Assembly (NCBI GenBank): GCA_963422745.1
Contig: OY730477.1
Location: 62,001 to 126,000 of the forward strand
Source: G963422745 sp963422745
Lineage (GTDB): Bacteria > Actinomycetota > Acidimicrobiia > Acidimicrobiales > Aldehydirespiratoraceae
Reading direction: 5' to 3'
Length of the DNA stretch: 64,000 bases
The translations under genes and the position numbers were made by a program. Below are positions 1-8,768 of the stretch, one piece after another. The first letter of the stretch is position 1. The number at the start of each line of letters is the position of its first letter. The notes beneath the pieces are model-generated. The model did not search any database and was not told the origin of the DNA. It saw only the letters and a program-made list of their open reading frames with translations.

Positions 1-1
1 G

Positions 2-376
2 GGAGCGGTGCGCAGCACCCGCCAGGAGGCAATCCAACCCGAATTGACGACGATCGTGGCCGCCGTCAGCGGATATGTCGATCACGTGATGGACCGGATC
101 GGCGGCGGCCTCATCGGTACGTACCGAATGCTCAGCGAGGCGATGAGGAGGCGACGGGTGGATGCCAACGCCGAGGACCGATTCACGGAGCGTCTGTTGG
201 GACTTGAGCTTGACTTCGCCTGCTATGACCTCGGGGCCGCATTTGCGTCCGGTGTTGTTGAACGGGCCGGTGAAGCAGGACTGCAGCGACTCTTTTCGAA
301 TCCCACGCATCTCCCTACACCCGCTGAGATTCGGGCACCGGGTCTCTGGTTGGCGCGAATCGACCTAGAGGGCTGA
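2..376 (+). CDS. C-terminal part of a DUF2342 (zincin_2) metallopeptidase-like protein, 5' end outside window
   Basis: The frame is open to the left edge, so the true start is outside; about 124 codons are visible. The visible part carries the closing pattern of the actinobacterial DUF2342/Zincin_2 family: GYVDHVMDRIGGG near the beginning, a helical ERLLGLELDFACYDLG segment, and the terminal LPTPAEIRAPGLWLARID. Members are annotated as zinc-dependent metalloproteases or F420-biosynthesis-associated proteins, but no substrate is established, and the HExxH motif is not in the visible part. The gene converges on the MFS transporter gene and the two stop regions overlap by 12 bases. Family assignment is from recalled sequence pattern; a function beyond that would be a guess. 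Confidence 0.8.
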   Translation, partial: GAVRSTRQEAIQPELTTIVAAVSGYVDHVMDRIGGGLIGTYRMLSEAMRRRRVDANAEDRFTERLLGLELDFACYDLGAAFASGVVERAGEAGLQRLFSNPTHLPTPAEIRAPGLWLARIDLEG

Positions 377-2005
377 GCTGTTGGGACGGTGGCCACGCCG
401 CTCGTCGGGATCGTCGGCAACCTCCACCCCCTCCACCGACGACACGATCGGAACGGCCTGGTCCCAATGGCTTACCCACTCCGCAGTGCCCGCCAGCGGC
501 TTGTCAAGCCTGCCTCTCACAGGCTCTTCCCAATGGCTTACCCACTCCGCGGTGCCCGCTGGCGGCAACGGCTGCGATGGGCGTATATCCTCCGCCGTTA
601 GATCGCGATAGACCCCGTCCTCGGAATAATCGACGGGATCGGATCCTGCCGCGGCGCCCCGCGCGGGGCGCCACAACCTTCGCTTGAGCATCATGCGACG
701 AGGGCGACCGAGGCTGTACGAGAACAAGGCGAACAGTGAAACCACCATGACGCCAAGTCCGCCCACGATGATGTTGAGGGGAAGGTAGGCCGGAACCAGC
801 GCGCCGATAACCCAAGCGATCTGAAACCGGGCCTCAAACCGGGCGAACGAACGGCCGTGATTAGCATCAGGTGCTGCTCGCTGTACGAAGCTGTCGAAAG
901 CCAACTTTCCCGTCGTTGCGCCCCAGACGACGCCGAAACCCAACATGAAGGTACCGAAGAGGTTGCTGGCGAGCACGGCGAACAGCGCCGTTCCGCTTAT
1001 CGCCACCAGCGCCGTCTGCATCATCCGTTCCTCAGCTATTCGTTGACATAGCATCGGCGCGACGCGTGCCCCGACGAGCCCGCCCAAGGCAGCGCCAGCG
1101 AGCACCACCCCGAAATGCCATGCTGGCGCGGCTGGATCGCCGGTGATGTCAATGCCGCGAGCGGTGGCTGTAGCACCACCTATAGCAGATCCCAGGGTGC
1201 TCACATCAAGGCCGTCTTTGCCACCCCGGAACTCAAAGGCCAATAGGAACGTGACGAACCCCACGAGGCCTCTCAGGATGGCCGCAGCGTAGGCAGCCAA
1301 CAATACGGGAGCCTCGCGCAACTCAGCCCTTTCGGCGTCGGGCTGCGGCTCCGCGGCAACCACCACGGGGACTACCCGCACGGCCAGCACCGTTGTAGCA
1401 ACGAAACCCACGGTCGCCACTACGGCCGCCGATTCGGGCCCTCCCAACAACGAGACACCTGCGGCTACCACGATGCCCAGGGTTCCAGACACAGCTGAGA
1501 TCAATGCCAGCCGGCTGTTCGCCGGAACGAGATCACGATCCGAGCGAACCAGCGCTGGCACGACAGCGCTCTTGGCCACGATGTAGCTCTTTTGCAGCAC
1601 CAACAGACCGAACGCCAGCGGAAACAGCCAGAGCGTCTCAATGTGTCCGACCAGCAGGAGAGCTAGTACTGCCCGCCCGAAGGCAGTCGCGATCATCATC
1701 ATGCGACGGCCGCCGCTGATCCGGTCGATAGCGGGGCCGATCAGCGGGGCCACGACCGCAAACGGTGCCATGGTGATCAGCAGGTACAGCACGACCCTGG
1801 TGCGGGAGTCTTCGGGGCTGATCGAAAAGAAGATCGAACCGGCCAGGGTGACGGCAACGGCTGCATCGGAGGCCGCTCCCATGGCATGCATGCGGGCCAT
1901 CCGCATGAACGGTGACGGTTCAACACCGCCTTGTCGTCGCCGGGGCCTATGCACGAGACCGATCCGAGGCGAGTTGTTGAAGTCGCTGATGCGAGTCGAC
2001 GCCAT
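365..2005 (-). CDS. MFS transporter with a long duplicated hydrophilic C-terminal tail
   Basis: A 546-residue integral membrane protein. Roughly residues 45-445 hold about twelve hydrophobic segments with an MFS layout, including the loop-2/3 type motif IGPAIDRISGGRRMMM that typifies drug/metabolite exporters; the substrate cannot be read from the sequence. The last ~100 residues are hydrophilic and contain AGTAEWVSHW twice, 22 residues apart, matching a 66-bp direct repeat in the DNA. The ATG lies 59 bases inside the end of ppk1, so it is probably the last gene of the leftward ppk1 cluster and translationally linked to it. The 3' end overlaps the converging DUF2342 gene. Confidence 0.82.
   Translation of the reverse strand: MASTRISDFNNSPRIGLVHRPRRRQGGVEPSPFMRMARMHAMGAASDAAVAVTLAGSIFFSISPEDSRTRVVLYLLITMAPFAVVAPLIGPAIDRISGGRRMMMIATAFGRAVLALLLVGHIETLWLFPLAFGLLVLQKSYIVAKSAVVPALVRSDRDLVPANSRLALISAVSGTLGIVVAAGVSLLGGPESAAVVATVGFVATTVLAVRVVPVVVAAEPQPDAERAELREAPVLLAAYAAAILRGLVGFVTFLLAFEFRGGKDGLDVSTLGSAIGGATATARGIDITGDPAAPAWHFGVVLAGAALGGLVGARVAPMLCQRIAEERMMQTALVAISGTALFAVLASNLFGTFMLGFGVVWGATTGKLAFDSFVQRAAPDANHGRSFARFEARFQIAWVIGALVPAYLPLNIIVGGLGVMVVSLFALFSYSLGRPRRMMLKRRLWRPARGAAAGSDPVDYSEDGVYRDLTAEDIRPSQPLPPAGTAEWVSHWEEPVRGRLDKPLAGTAEWVSHWDQAVPIVSSVEGVEVADDPDERRGHRPNSSAL
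462..565 (-). repeat. 66-bp in-frame tandem duplication in the MFS gene 3' end
   Basis: Two near-identical stretches of about 38 bases begin at 462 and 528 (both start tcccaatggcttacccactc). They are exactly 66 bases apart, so the frame is kept and the protein gains a second AGTAEWVSHW. The duplication sits in the last ~70 codons of the gene, the same position relative to a stop codon as the non-coding repeats elsewhere in this window. Confidence 0.85.
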
Positions 2006-4148
2006 GCGGGCCGTGCCTCAATGACCACACGCCGTGGCCGTCGAGGGTCCACGCCAACCGGTCGTCCGCCAATTCGATATCGATAATCTCTTTTAGACGC
2101 TGCTGCAGTCCAGGGTCTTCGACCCGCACGAACGCCTCAACCCGGCGGTGGAGATTGCGGGGCATCAGATCGGCCGAACCGATCAGTACCCGAGCACGTC
2201 GCGGGCCGTCGCCGTTGGCAAAGTAGAACAACCGCGAGTGTTCAAGATAGCGACCTATGAGCGAACGAACCCGGATCCGTTCCGAGAGCCCTGGAAGCTG
2301 CGGGCGAAGAACGCAAATTCCGCGCACGATCAGGTCGACCTCCACACCGGCATTAGAGGCCTTGTAGAGCTTGTTGATGATCTTGGTGTCCACCAGGGCG
2401 TTCATCTTCATGACGATTCGGCCCTGCTCGGAGTTGATCTCGCGGTCAATCAATTCAAGTAGTCCGCTGCTGAGGCCTTCGGGGGCGACCAGCAATCCGT
2501 CGTAGCTGATCTCGCGGCCGTACCCGGTGAGGTAGTTGAACAGCTTGGCCAAGTCTTCACCGACCTTGGGTGCAGCGGTCAGCAATCCGATGTCCTCGTA
2601 CTGTCTTGCTGTGCGGGGGTTGTAGTTGCCGGTGCCTATGTGACAGTAGCGCCGAATTCCGTCGCCTTCCTCGCGTACGACCATGGCAATCTTTGCATGG
2701 ATCTTCAGGCCGACAAGGCCGTGCACAACATGGACTCCTGCACGCTCAAGGCGCCGTGCCCAACCGATGTTGGCAGCCTCATCGAATCGTGCCTTCACTT
2801 CTACGAGAACAGCTACCTGTTTGCCCCGCTCGGCTGCTGCAATCAGGGCATCGATAATCGGGCTTTCACCTGATGTGCGATACAGGGTGAGCTTGATTGC
2901 CAGCACTCTTGAGTCGTCGGCAGCCTGGTGAATGAATTCGATGACGGAGTTGTTGAACGACGAATACGGGTGATGTACCAGCACGTCACCCCGGCTCAGG
3001 ACGCGAAAGAAATCGACAGGATCATCCTCGGCACGCAACTCCGGTTCGGTCACGCCAAACCACTTGGGCCAGAGCAGATCGGGACGATCCACGACGGCGA
3101 TCTCTTCAAGGCAACGCAGGTCGAGCGGTGCGCTGCTGCGGTAGGCGTCGCTCGGGGCAAGATCAAGCTCGCGAACCAGCAGGTCCAGGATCTCCTCGGA
3201 CATCGTCGAGGAGATCTCCAGCCGGGTGGCACGGCCGAAGCGCCGGCGCCGAAGCTCATACTCCACCGCCGCCAGCAGATCGTCGGCCTCTTCTTCTTCG
3301 ATAGCGAGATCAAAGTCGCGGGTGACCCGAAACGTGTGATGCTCAACGATGGTCATCCCCAAGAACAGCTCATCAAGATGGGCTGCTATCACCTGCTCCA
3401 ACAATACGAACCGGTAGGTGCGGTTCGTGGCGTGTTTGCGGTGGTCTCCGTCACGCCTTTCGTTGTGTTGCTGGCTTCTGGGACTCTTCGAGCCGATCGG
3501 AACCCAGCGCGACAATGTGTTGGGCACCTTGACCCTGGCAAAACGCCGACGACCACCCGGGCGGTTCTGCGCCAACACGGCCAGGTTCAGCGACAGGTCC
3601 GATACATACGGGAACGGGTGACCTGGATCCACCGCTAGCGGCGTGAGCACCGGAAAGACTCGCTGTCGAAAATGCTCAGCTAGCTGGGCACGCTCCTGCG
3701 GGGTCAAGTCTGCGTACTCCACGAGTTCAACTCCGGCTTCGACCAGAGCCGGTCGCACCAGATCAAGATAGATCCGCTGATGTTCGTCGCAGAGCTGCGC
3801 AACCACTTCCCGGATCTCGGAGAGTAACTGTTTAGGGGTAAGCCCGTCGGCTGTGCGCGACGTAATTCCGGCGGCGATTCGATCCATCAGGCGCGACACC
3901 CGAACCTGGAAAAACTCGTCAAGGTTACTATCGAAGATCGCAAGAAATCGTGCCCGTTCCAGTAACGGTACGTCGGGATCACTTGCGCATCGAAGCACCC
4001 GCGCGTTGAAGGCGAGCCAGCTCAGTTCACGGTTAAGCAGCTGCGTGTCGTTACGGTCCCAGCCCCCCACCACTGCAACCGGATCCGCGGCCGTCGTGTC
4101 GTCGCGGTCCACGCTTGAGTGATTCCGGTCGACGTCGGCGACGGTCAT
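1947..4148 (-). CDS. ppk1: Polyphosphate kinase 1
   Basis: Reversibly transfers the gamma phosphate of ATP to inorganic polyphosphate. The 733-residue length is normal for PPK1. The N domain starts with LLNRELSWLAFNARVL (about residues 37-52). The catalytic domains show GLKIHAKIAMV with the histidine expected to be phosphorylated at about residue 484, followed by YCHIGTGNYNPRTARQYEDIGLLT. A hydrophilic, basic insert at about residues 220-243 (SPRSQQHNERRDGDHRKH) interrupts an otherwise conserved stretch and is probably a surface loop. It lies 8 bases downstream of a small gene and overlaps the MFS start by 59 bases, so an operon is likely. Confidence 0.96.
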   Translation of the reverse strand: MTVADVDRNHSSVDRDDTTAADPVAVVGGWDRNDTQLLNRELSWLAFNARVLRCASDPDVPLLERARFLAIFDSNLDEFFQVRVSRLMDRIAAGITSRTADGLTPKQLLSEIREVVAQLCDEHQRIYLDLVRPALVEAGVELVEYADLTPQERAQLAEHFRQRVFPVLTPLAVDPGHPFPYVSDLSLNLAVLAQNRPGGRRRFARVKVPNTLSRWVPIGSKSPRSQQHNERRDGDHRKHATNRTYRFVLLEQVIAAHLDELFLGMTIVEHHTFRVTRDFDLAIEEEEADDLLAAVEYELRRRRFGRATRLEISSTMSEEILDLLVRELDLAPSDAYRSSAPLDLRCLEEIAVVDRPDLLWPKWFGVTEPELRAEDDPVDFFRVLSRGDVLVHHPYSSFNNSVIEFIHQAADDSRVLAIKLTLYRTSGESPIIDALIAAAERGKQVAVLVEVKARFDEAANIGWARRLERAGVHVVHGLVGLKIHAKIAMVVREEGDGIRRYCHIGTGNYNPRTARQYEDIGLLTAAPKVGEDLAKLFNYLTGYGREISYDGLLVAPEGLSSGLLELIDREINSEQGRIVMKMNALVDTKIINKLYKASNAGVEVDLIVRGICVLRPQLPGLSERIRVRSLIGRYLEHSRLFYFANGDGPRRARVLIGSADLMPRNLHRRVEAFVRVEDPGLQQRLKEIIDIELADDRLAWTLDGHGVWSLRHGPHGVDSHQRLQQLASDRSRA

Positions 4149-4156
4149 GGCTCGCG

Positions 4157-4441
4157 TCAGTCCCCGGGGTCCTCTTCCTCGGGATAGCCGAGATCCCAGG
4201 CGACGGCTATGCGCTCACGTTCGGCGTCACGGTTGACACGTTCCCGGTTGCGGCGGAACTGTGGGTCATGTGGTGGAAGCAGCAACAAACGGGCGTGTAC
4301 CCGATCACGGAACCTGTCCATGACTACCCGATCACCATAGTCGGACCAGACCTCCCAGTGAGGTGCCACAGGACCCAGATAGACGATCGTTGCGCCTCCG
4401 ATCGGGGGTTCGGAAGTCTCGACGTCGCCGGAATCGGACAT
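4157..4441 (-). CDS. Small conserved-looking protein upstream of ppk1, function unknown
   Basis: A 94-residue acidic-ended soluble protein (begins MSDSGDVETSEPP, ends GYPEEEDPGD). It has a short beta-like core (ATIVYLGPVAPHWEVW) followed by an arginine-rich helix. No signal peptide, membrane segment or cysteine pair is visible. It is probably real because it sits 8 bases before ppk1 on the same strand, between ppk1 and tatA, and has codon use like its neighbours. I do not recognise a family; a link to polyphosphate metabolism would be inference from position only. Confidence 0.6.
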   Translation of the reverse strand: MSDSGDVETSEPPIGGATIVYLGPVAPHWEVWSDYGDRVVMDRFRDRVHARLLLLPPHDPQFRRNRERVNRDAERERIAVAWDLGYPEEEDPGD

Positions 4442-4496
4442 GAGTTTGCATTGTAGTGGCCGATCGACATCATCGGATGGCCGGCGGCGGGAACTA

Positions 4497-4679
4497 CTAG
4501 GTGTTCTCGGCGCCTTGGGCCTTGTCGTCGGAGGTTTTATCCCCTTCGCTGAGGCCGCTCCTGAACTCCTTTTGGGCCTGGCCGAGGGACCGGGCCAGCT
4601 TCGGAAGTTTGGCGCTGCCGAACACCAACAAGACCAACACTAAAACGATGATCAGTTCGGGTACACCAACTCGGGACAT
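4497..4679 (-). CDS. tatA: Sec-independent translocase subunit TatA/E
   Basis: A 60-residue protein with the TatA architecture: a short N-terminus, one membrane helix (PELIIVLVLVLLVFGSAKLP) with the conserved FG before the hinge, an amphipathic helix (KLPKLARSLGQAQKEFRSGL) and a short charged tail. It forms the pore-like component that exports folded proteins with twin-arginine signals. The frame stays open upstream, but the ATG at 4679 puts the membrane helix at the usual position, so I chose it. No tatC or tatB is visible in the window. It lies between whiB and the small gene before ppk1 on the same strand. Confidence 0.92.
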   Translation of the reverse strand: MSRVGVPELIIVLVLVLLVFGSAKLPKLARSLGQAQKEFRSGLSEGDKTSDDKAQGAENT

Positions 4680-4710
4680 GACAGTGATGGTACCACAAGT
4701 GTTGCCATCA

Positions 4711-5001
4711 CTAGGCGATGTAGGTGTCGGGTCGTGTGGCCTCGGCCCGTGCATATGCCCGTTGGCGGCGGATTCGGCGGCGTTCGCGCTCGCTTGTCCC
4801 ACCCCAAATGCCGAACTTCTCACCATTGCTCAGCGCGTATTCAAGGCACTCTACGCGTACTACGCACCCCCGACATACCTGCTTAGCCTCTCGTGTCGAA
4901 CCGCCACGCTCGGGGAAGAAGAGATCGGGATCGACGCCCAAACAGTTCGCGTCAATCTGCCAGAGCCGTTCAATGGATTCCGTTTTGAAGTCGAAGGCCA
5001 T
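4711..5001 (-). CDS. whiB: WhiB-family iron-sulfur transcriptional regulator (WhiB2/WhmD-like)
   Basis: A 96-residue WhiB protein. Four cysteines for a [4Fe-4S] cluster are present: one in DANCLGVDPDLFF and three in CRGCVVRVEC. They are followed by the GIWGG turn and a basic C-terminal stretch (RERRRIRRQRAYARAEA) that contacts DNA. The sequence most resembles the WhiB2/WhmD branch, which controls septation and cell division in mycobacteria and Streptomyces; that role here is inferred from family. The frame is open upstream to 5154, but the ATG at 5001 gives the usual family length and N-terminus. WhiB proteins are confined to Actinobacteria and their phages, which supports the taxonomic call. 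Confidence 0.92.
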   Translation of the reverse strand: MAFDFKTESIERLWQIDANCLGVDPDLFFPERGGSTREAKQVCRGCVVRVECLEYALSNGEKFGIWGGTSERERRRIRRQRAYARAEATRPDTYIA

Positions 5002-5263
5002 TCTTCCTCCAGCCGGGACGGCTGCCCAAGCAGAAACCCAGGTTACTGCAGCCTTGAAATTACACCACCGTAAGTCCAATAGTAAATTCTCGCCAACACT
5101 TTGAGAAGGGTTGCGGGAACGTTTGCGAACAAGTCGGTGGTATTGAGCCAGCACGTTGATGCCAACACTGCCGGTCGGGTGGCCCGCCCCGGCTAGTTGA
5201 CGGCATCCTGGCCTTGACGCCCGCCTGGGTTTCCCTTTAGAGACCTGTCACCCACCCTCAACG
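5002..5263. other. Non-coding region upstream of whiB
   Basis: About 260 bases between the whiB start and the 85-bp repeat array. It should hold the whiB promoter. The proximal part (about 5050-5110) is less GC-rich than its surroundings (tccaatagtaaattctcgcc), but I could not assign convincing -35/-10 hexamers. No coding potential was seen on either strand. Confidence 0.45.
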
Positions 5264-5688
5264 CCCGGCGGGACACCGTCAAACACCCCCGGGCTTTCTC
5301 ACAGACGCGGTATCGCCCCAATACCGTCAACAAGCCAGGTCGCCCAAACCCGGCGGGACACCGTCAAACACCCCCGGGCTTTCTCACAGACGCGGTATCG
5401 CCCCAATACCGTCAACAAGCCAGGTCGCCCAAACCCGGCGGGACACCGTCAAACACCCCCGGGCTTTCTCACAGACGCGGTATCGCCCCAATACCGTCAA
5501 CAAGCCAGGTCGCCCAAACCCGGCGGGACACCGTCAAACACCCCCGGGCTTTCTCACAGACGCGGTATCGCCCCAATACCGTCAACAAGCCAGGTCGCCC
5601 AAACCCGGCGGGACACCGTCAAACACCCCCGGGCTTTCTCACAGACGCGGTATCGCCCCAATACCGTCAACAAGCCAGGTCGCCCAAA
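5264..5688. repeat. Five head-to-tail copies of an 85-bp repeat
   Basis: Units start at 5264, 5349, 5434, 5519 and 5604, each beginning cccggcgggacaccgtcaaa; a diverged stub follows at 5689. The copies appear identical by eye. Each contains a short hairpin, cggtat-cgcccca-ataccg, and a second GC-rich palindromic core (cccccgggc). The array lies 3' of the VWA gene and upstream of whiB. There is no unique spacer between units, so it is not a CRISPR. Near-perfect identity suggests recent amplification or gene-conversion-like homogenisation. Confidence 0.95.
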
Positions 5689-5782
5689 CCTGGCGGGGGA
5701 CCTTCTCACAGATCAGGGCTCCCGGCTGCTCAGGGCCTCGTACCAATCCGGTGAATCTTGGCGCTTTCGGACAGGATCGTGC

Positions 5783-7825
5783 CTAGCGACGCATTCGATG
5801 AAGGCTCCGCTTGTGCTCAACGAAGTCCATCAACACGAAATCGCCAAGGTCCTGGTTGGTCGTGAAGAACGCCCGACCTCCGTTCATGCGCGAGACCTGC
5901 TCCACGAAGTTCTGCAGGTAGTGCGTCACGTCAAGTACGAAGGTATTGATGCGGATGTCTTCACGAGTGCACCTGGCCACCTCGTTGAGGGTGCACTCAA
6001 CTGTCTCACGCGATGGCGGATACTGGAAGTACGGCTGACCACTCGCCGTGATGTGAGCCGTGGGTTCACCGTCAGTGATCATGATGATCTGTTTGGTGCC
6101 GGTCTGTCTCGAAAGCAGTTTCCGCGCCATACGCAGGGCGTGATGCATGTTGGTGCCGTAGACATAATCCCAGGACAGCTCTGGCAAGGTGGCGGCGCTG
6201 AACTCCCGCGCGACCTCGCTGAACGAGACCATCCCCAGATAATCGCGGGGATAGCGACTCATGATCAGCGAGTGAAGCGCCATCGTCACTTTCTTCGCTG
6301 GCAGAAAGTTGTCCCTCATCGCCATCGACAGTGAAACATCGAGCATGAGTACCGTGCTCGACCGGACAAGTCGCTCTGTGCGCTCAATCTCGAAATCGTC
6401 GGGATGAAGAGCGACCGGGACGCCGCCACCCGTTCGGGTCACCGCGTTGAGCAGAGTCTTGTGGATCTGCAGGTTGAACGGGTCACCGAATTCGAAGGGC
6501 TTGGTATCAAAATCGCGCTCATGACCCACACCGGTGCGCTCGAGGGCGTGTCGTCCAAGAGCGTCGGGCGACATCTGCTTGAAGATCTCGGAAAGGGCAC
6601 CGCTGCCGATACGACGGATCGCCCGCGGTGTCAGTTCGTACCTGCCGGAGCGGTTCTCGATCAGACCCGATTCCTCCAGCATTCGGGCCATCTCCGCTAG
6701 GCGTTCGAGACTATCTGCGGACTCATCGCCCAGAAGGTCACGTACACGATCAATGTCAACCTCCGCCAACGCTCCGGGATTGGCCGCTCCGCGCAACAGA
6801 TTCTCTAGCTGGTCGATATCGCCGAGTTCACCCATCAGATCAAGGGCGTGAGGCATGTCGAGCGGATCCATCCCCTCAAGATCGAACGACCGATCCCACG
6901 CCACGTCGGAGAACTGGCTGCGGAGGTTGGATGCAAGGCGGTCCATCTGCCATTGCAGGTCCATGTCCTTCATCAACTGATCGCTTAGCTCCTGAAGTTG
7001 TCGACGCTGCTCAGACGTCATTGAGTTCAGCATCTGCTGCATCCGGGCCATGCGACGAGCCATGATCTCGAGCAGTTCATCAAGAGTCTGGGGATTTTCG
7101 GGGAAGAAGTCTCCGTAACGTCGCATGAATCCGTCGAAGTCCGGCTCGACCCCAACCGCTCGCTGCTCAAGCATCGCGTTCAGCTCAGCAAGCATGTCCT
7201 TGACCTTGCTCATTTGCCCGTCGGACAGGTCGTCGATGCCTGCGGCCATTTGGTCAAGGGCTTGCTGCATGAATTTCTCGCGAAGGTCTGCCATCAACTC
7301 CGCGAATCGATCCTGCGCAGCTTGCGACTCGAATTGGTAGTTCTGCAGTCCCTTGATCTGGCCTGCCAGATCGGGCGGCAACATATCGAGTTCCATCTGC
7401 TTCACAGCCGATGCCTCCGCTGTCGGGTCCGTGCCGGGCTCGCCGCTGGAACCCTCGGCATTGTCGACGCGATCCTGCAGAGCCAACCGTTCGGTCTGCA
7501 CGATCTCTCGGAGTTCCTCGGCGATGTCGTCGAACACACCGCCAAGGTCGTAACGGTCGAGCAGTTCCAAGCGACGAGAACGAAGCCGTTCGAGCATTTC
7601 GCGTAGGCCCTGCAGGTCCCCGCCCTCACGATCGGTCAGACCGTCCTGCATCATCCGGCGAAAAGCACTGTTGACGTCTCCGTGATACAGCAACTCATCG
7701 GACATTTCAGCAAAGAGATGATTGGCATCAAGATCGAAACCCGTCTGTGTGCCGTCCCAGCGCGAGTAACTGAAATGAGGTACCTCCCGGCGGGCACGCC
7801 GAAACCTCTGCTGTCGCCGCTTCAC
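5783..7825 (-). CDS. VWA-domain protein partnering a MoxR-like AAA ATPase (Rv0959-like)
   Basis: A 680-residue protein. Residues ~1-480 are helical and charged, rich in Met, Gln and Arg (for example MARRMARMQQMLNSMTSEQR), with coiled-coil character. Residues ~490-670 form a von Willebrand A domain with the MIDAS motif DVSLS at about 496, GTNMHHAL for the threonine ligand (about 557) and MITDGEPT with the MIDAS aspartate at about 585. It matches the mycobacterial Rv0959 family in length and order; its partner family, Rv0958, is the AAA protein encoded at 10040-11452. Such AAA/VWA pairs resemble magnesium chelatase I/D and MoxR systems, and act as remodelling or metal-insertion machines. The target here is unknown. 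The two partner genes are separated by two rightward genes. Confidence 0.85.
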   Translation of the reverse strand: MKRRQQRFRRARREVPHFSYSRWDGTQTGFDLDANHLFAEMSDELLYHGDVNSAFRRMMQDGLTDREGGDLQGLREMLERLRSRRLELLDRYDLGGVFDDIAEELREIVQTERLALQDRVDNAEGSSGEPGTDPTAEASAVKQMELDMLPPDLAGQIKGLQNYQFESQAAQDRFAELMADLREKFMQQALDQMAAGIDDLSDGQMSKVKDMLAELNAMLEQRAVGVEPDFDGFMRRYGDFFPENPQTLDELLEIMARRMARMQQMLNSMTSEQRRQLQELSDQLMKDMDLQWQMDRLASNLRSQFSDVAWDRSFDLEGMDPLDMPHALDLMGELGDIDQLENLLRGAANPGALAEVDIDRVRDLLGDESADSLERLAEMARMLEESGLIENRSGRYELTPRAIRRIGSGALSEIFKQMSPDALGRHALERTGVGHERDFDTKPFEFGDPFNLQIHKTLLNAVTRTGGGVPVALHPDDFEIERTERLVRSSTVLMLDVSLSMAMRDNFLPAKKVTMALHSLIMSRYPRDYLGMVSFSEVAREFSAATLPELSWDYVYGTNMHHALRMARKLLSRQTGTKQIIMITDGEPTAHITASGQPYFQYPPSRETVECTLNEVARCTREDIRINTFVLDVTHYLQNFVEQVSRMNGGRAFFTTNQDLGDFVLMDFVEHKRSLHRMRR

Positions 7826-7921
7826 GATGACAGCAACCTAGCCGCCACCAAGCAAGGGTGCGCTCGCAGTACTGTTAGCGTCTTCGTCCGAACCGGACTG
7901 AAGACACCCATTGGCTTCCCT

Positions 7922-7926
7922 GGAGG
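7922..7926 (+). promoter_or_regulatory. Ribosome binding site fixing the MaoC start
   Basis: GGAGG at 7922-7926 stands five bases before GTG at 7932. This decides the start against an in-frame TTG at 7911, which has no such site. Confidence 0.75.
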
Positions 7927-7931
7927 ATCAC

Positions 7932-8768
7932 GTGCCCCTAAACCCCGACGCCGTCGGTCGTGTAGGCCCCGAAACCGAGATCGGCTGGACATCGAAGGAC
8001 TCGTTGCTTTATGCGCTCGGTGTGGGTGCGGGGGCCACCGACCCTGTGGGTTTCGAGCTTGAGTTCACCACCGAGAACTCCCACGAGGTGCCACAGCGGG
8101 CGCTGCCGACCCAGGGCGTCGTGCTCGGCGGCGGAGGCGTAGACTTCGGAGACTACGACCTGGCCCGGCTCCTGCACGGCGAGCAGTCGATCACCCTGCA
8201 CCGCACGTTTGCGCCAGCGGGCACGGCCTATGCCCAAACCAAGGTTGCCGCCATATACGACAAAGCCAAAGCGGCGCTTGTCGTGTTGGAGACGAACGTG
8301 CGCGACAGCGACGCCAAGCCCTTGTTCAGCACATCTGCGAGCCTGTTTATTTCTGGGGAAGGTGGCTGGGGCGGTGACCGCGGTCCCGCCTCAACATGGA
8401 CCCTGCCCGACCGACCCGCCGACGACGTCGTCAGCTACGAAACACGCGCCGACCAGGCGCTGCTGTACCGGCTGAGCGGCGACCGAAACCCGCTTCACTC
8501 CGACCCGGTTTTCTCGGCACAGGCGGGTTTCGAGACGCCGATCCTGCACGGGTTGTGCACATACGGTTTCACCGGAAGGGCCTTGCTGCACGGTCGTTGC
8601 GGAGGCGACCCCGACAGGTTCGGATCCTTCGGAGGCCGTTTCCGTTCCCCAGTCATTCCCGGCGAACGCCTCGACGTGCATATGTGGGACGACAATGACC
8701 GCACACTGTTTCAGACCAAGGTCGGTGATCGCGTCGTCTTTGACGCCGGTGTCTTCAGCAATCGCTGA
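7932..8768 (+). CDS. MaoC-like 3-hydroxyacyl-CoA dehydratase (double hot-dog, hydratase-2 type)
   Basis: A 278-residue protein of the peroxisomal hydratase-2 layout: an N-terminal hot-dog half (about 1-130, LYALGVGAGATDP) and a C-terminal MaoC half. The catalytic pattern YRLSGDRNPLHSDPVFSAQA is at about residues 180-200, with the Asp and His dyad, then GFETPILHGLCTYGFTGRALL. It hydrates trans-2-enoyl-CoA to (R)-3-hydroxyacyl-CoA or runs the reverse dehydration. GTG start chosen from the GGAGG site. The 3' end overlaps the GH1-like gene by about 20 bases, suggesting co-translation, although a metabolic link between the two is not obvious. Confidence 0.88.
   Translation: MPLNPDAVGRVGPETEIGWTSKDSLLYALGVGAGATDPVGFELEFTTENSHEVPQRALPTQGVVLGGGGVDFGDYDLARLLHGEQSITLHRTFAPAGTAYAQTKVAAIYDKAKAALVVLETNVRDSDAKPLFSTSASLFISGEGGWGGDRGPASTWTLPDRPADDVVSYETRADQALLYRLSGDRNPLHSDPVFSAQAGFETPILHGLCTYGFTGRALLHGRCGGDPDRFGSFGGRFRSPVIPGERLDVHMWDDNDRTLFQTKVGDRVVFDAGVFSNR

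Noticed and set aside
5264..5688. CRISPR array
   Set aside because: The 85-bp units are contiguous with no unique spacers, and no cas gene is present in the window.
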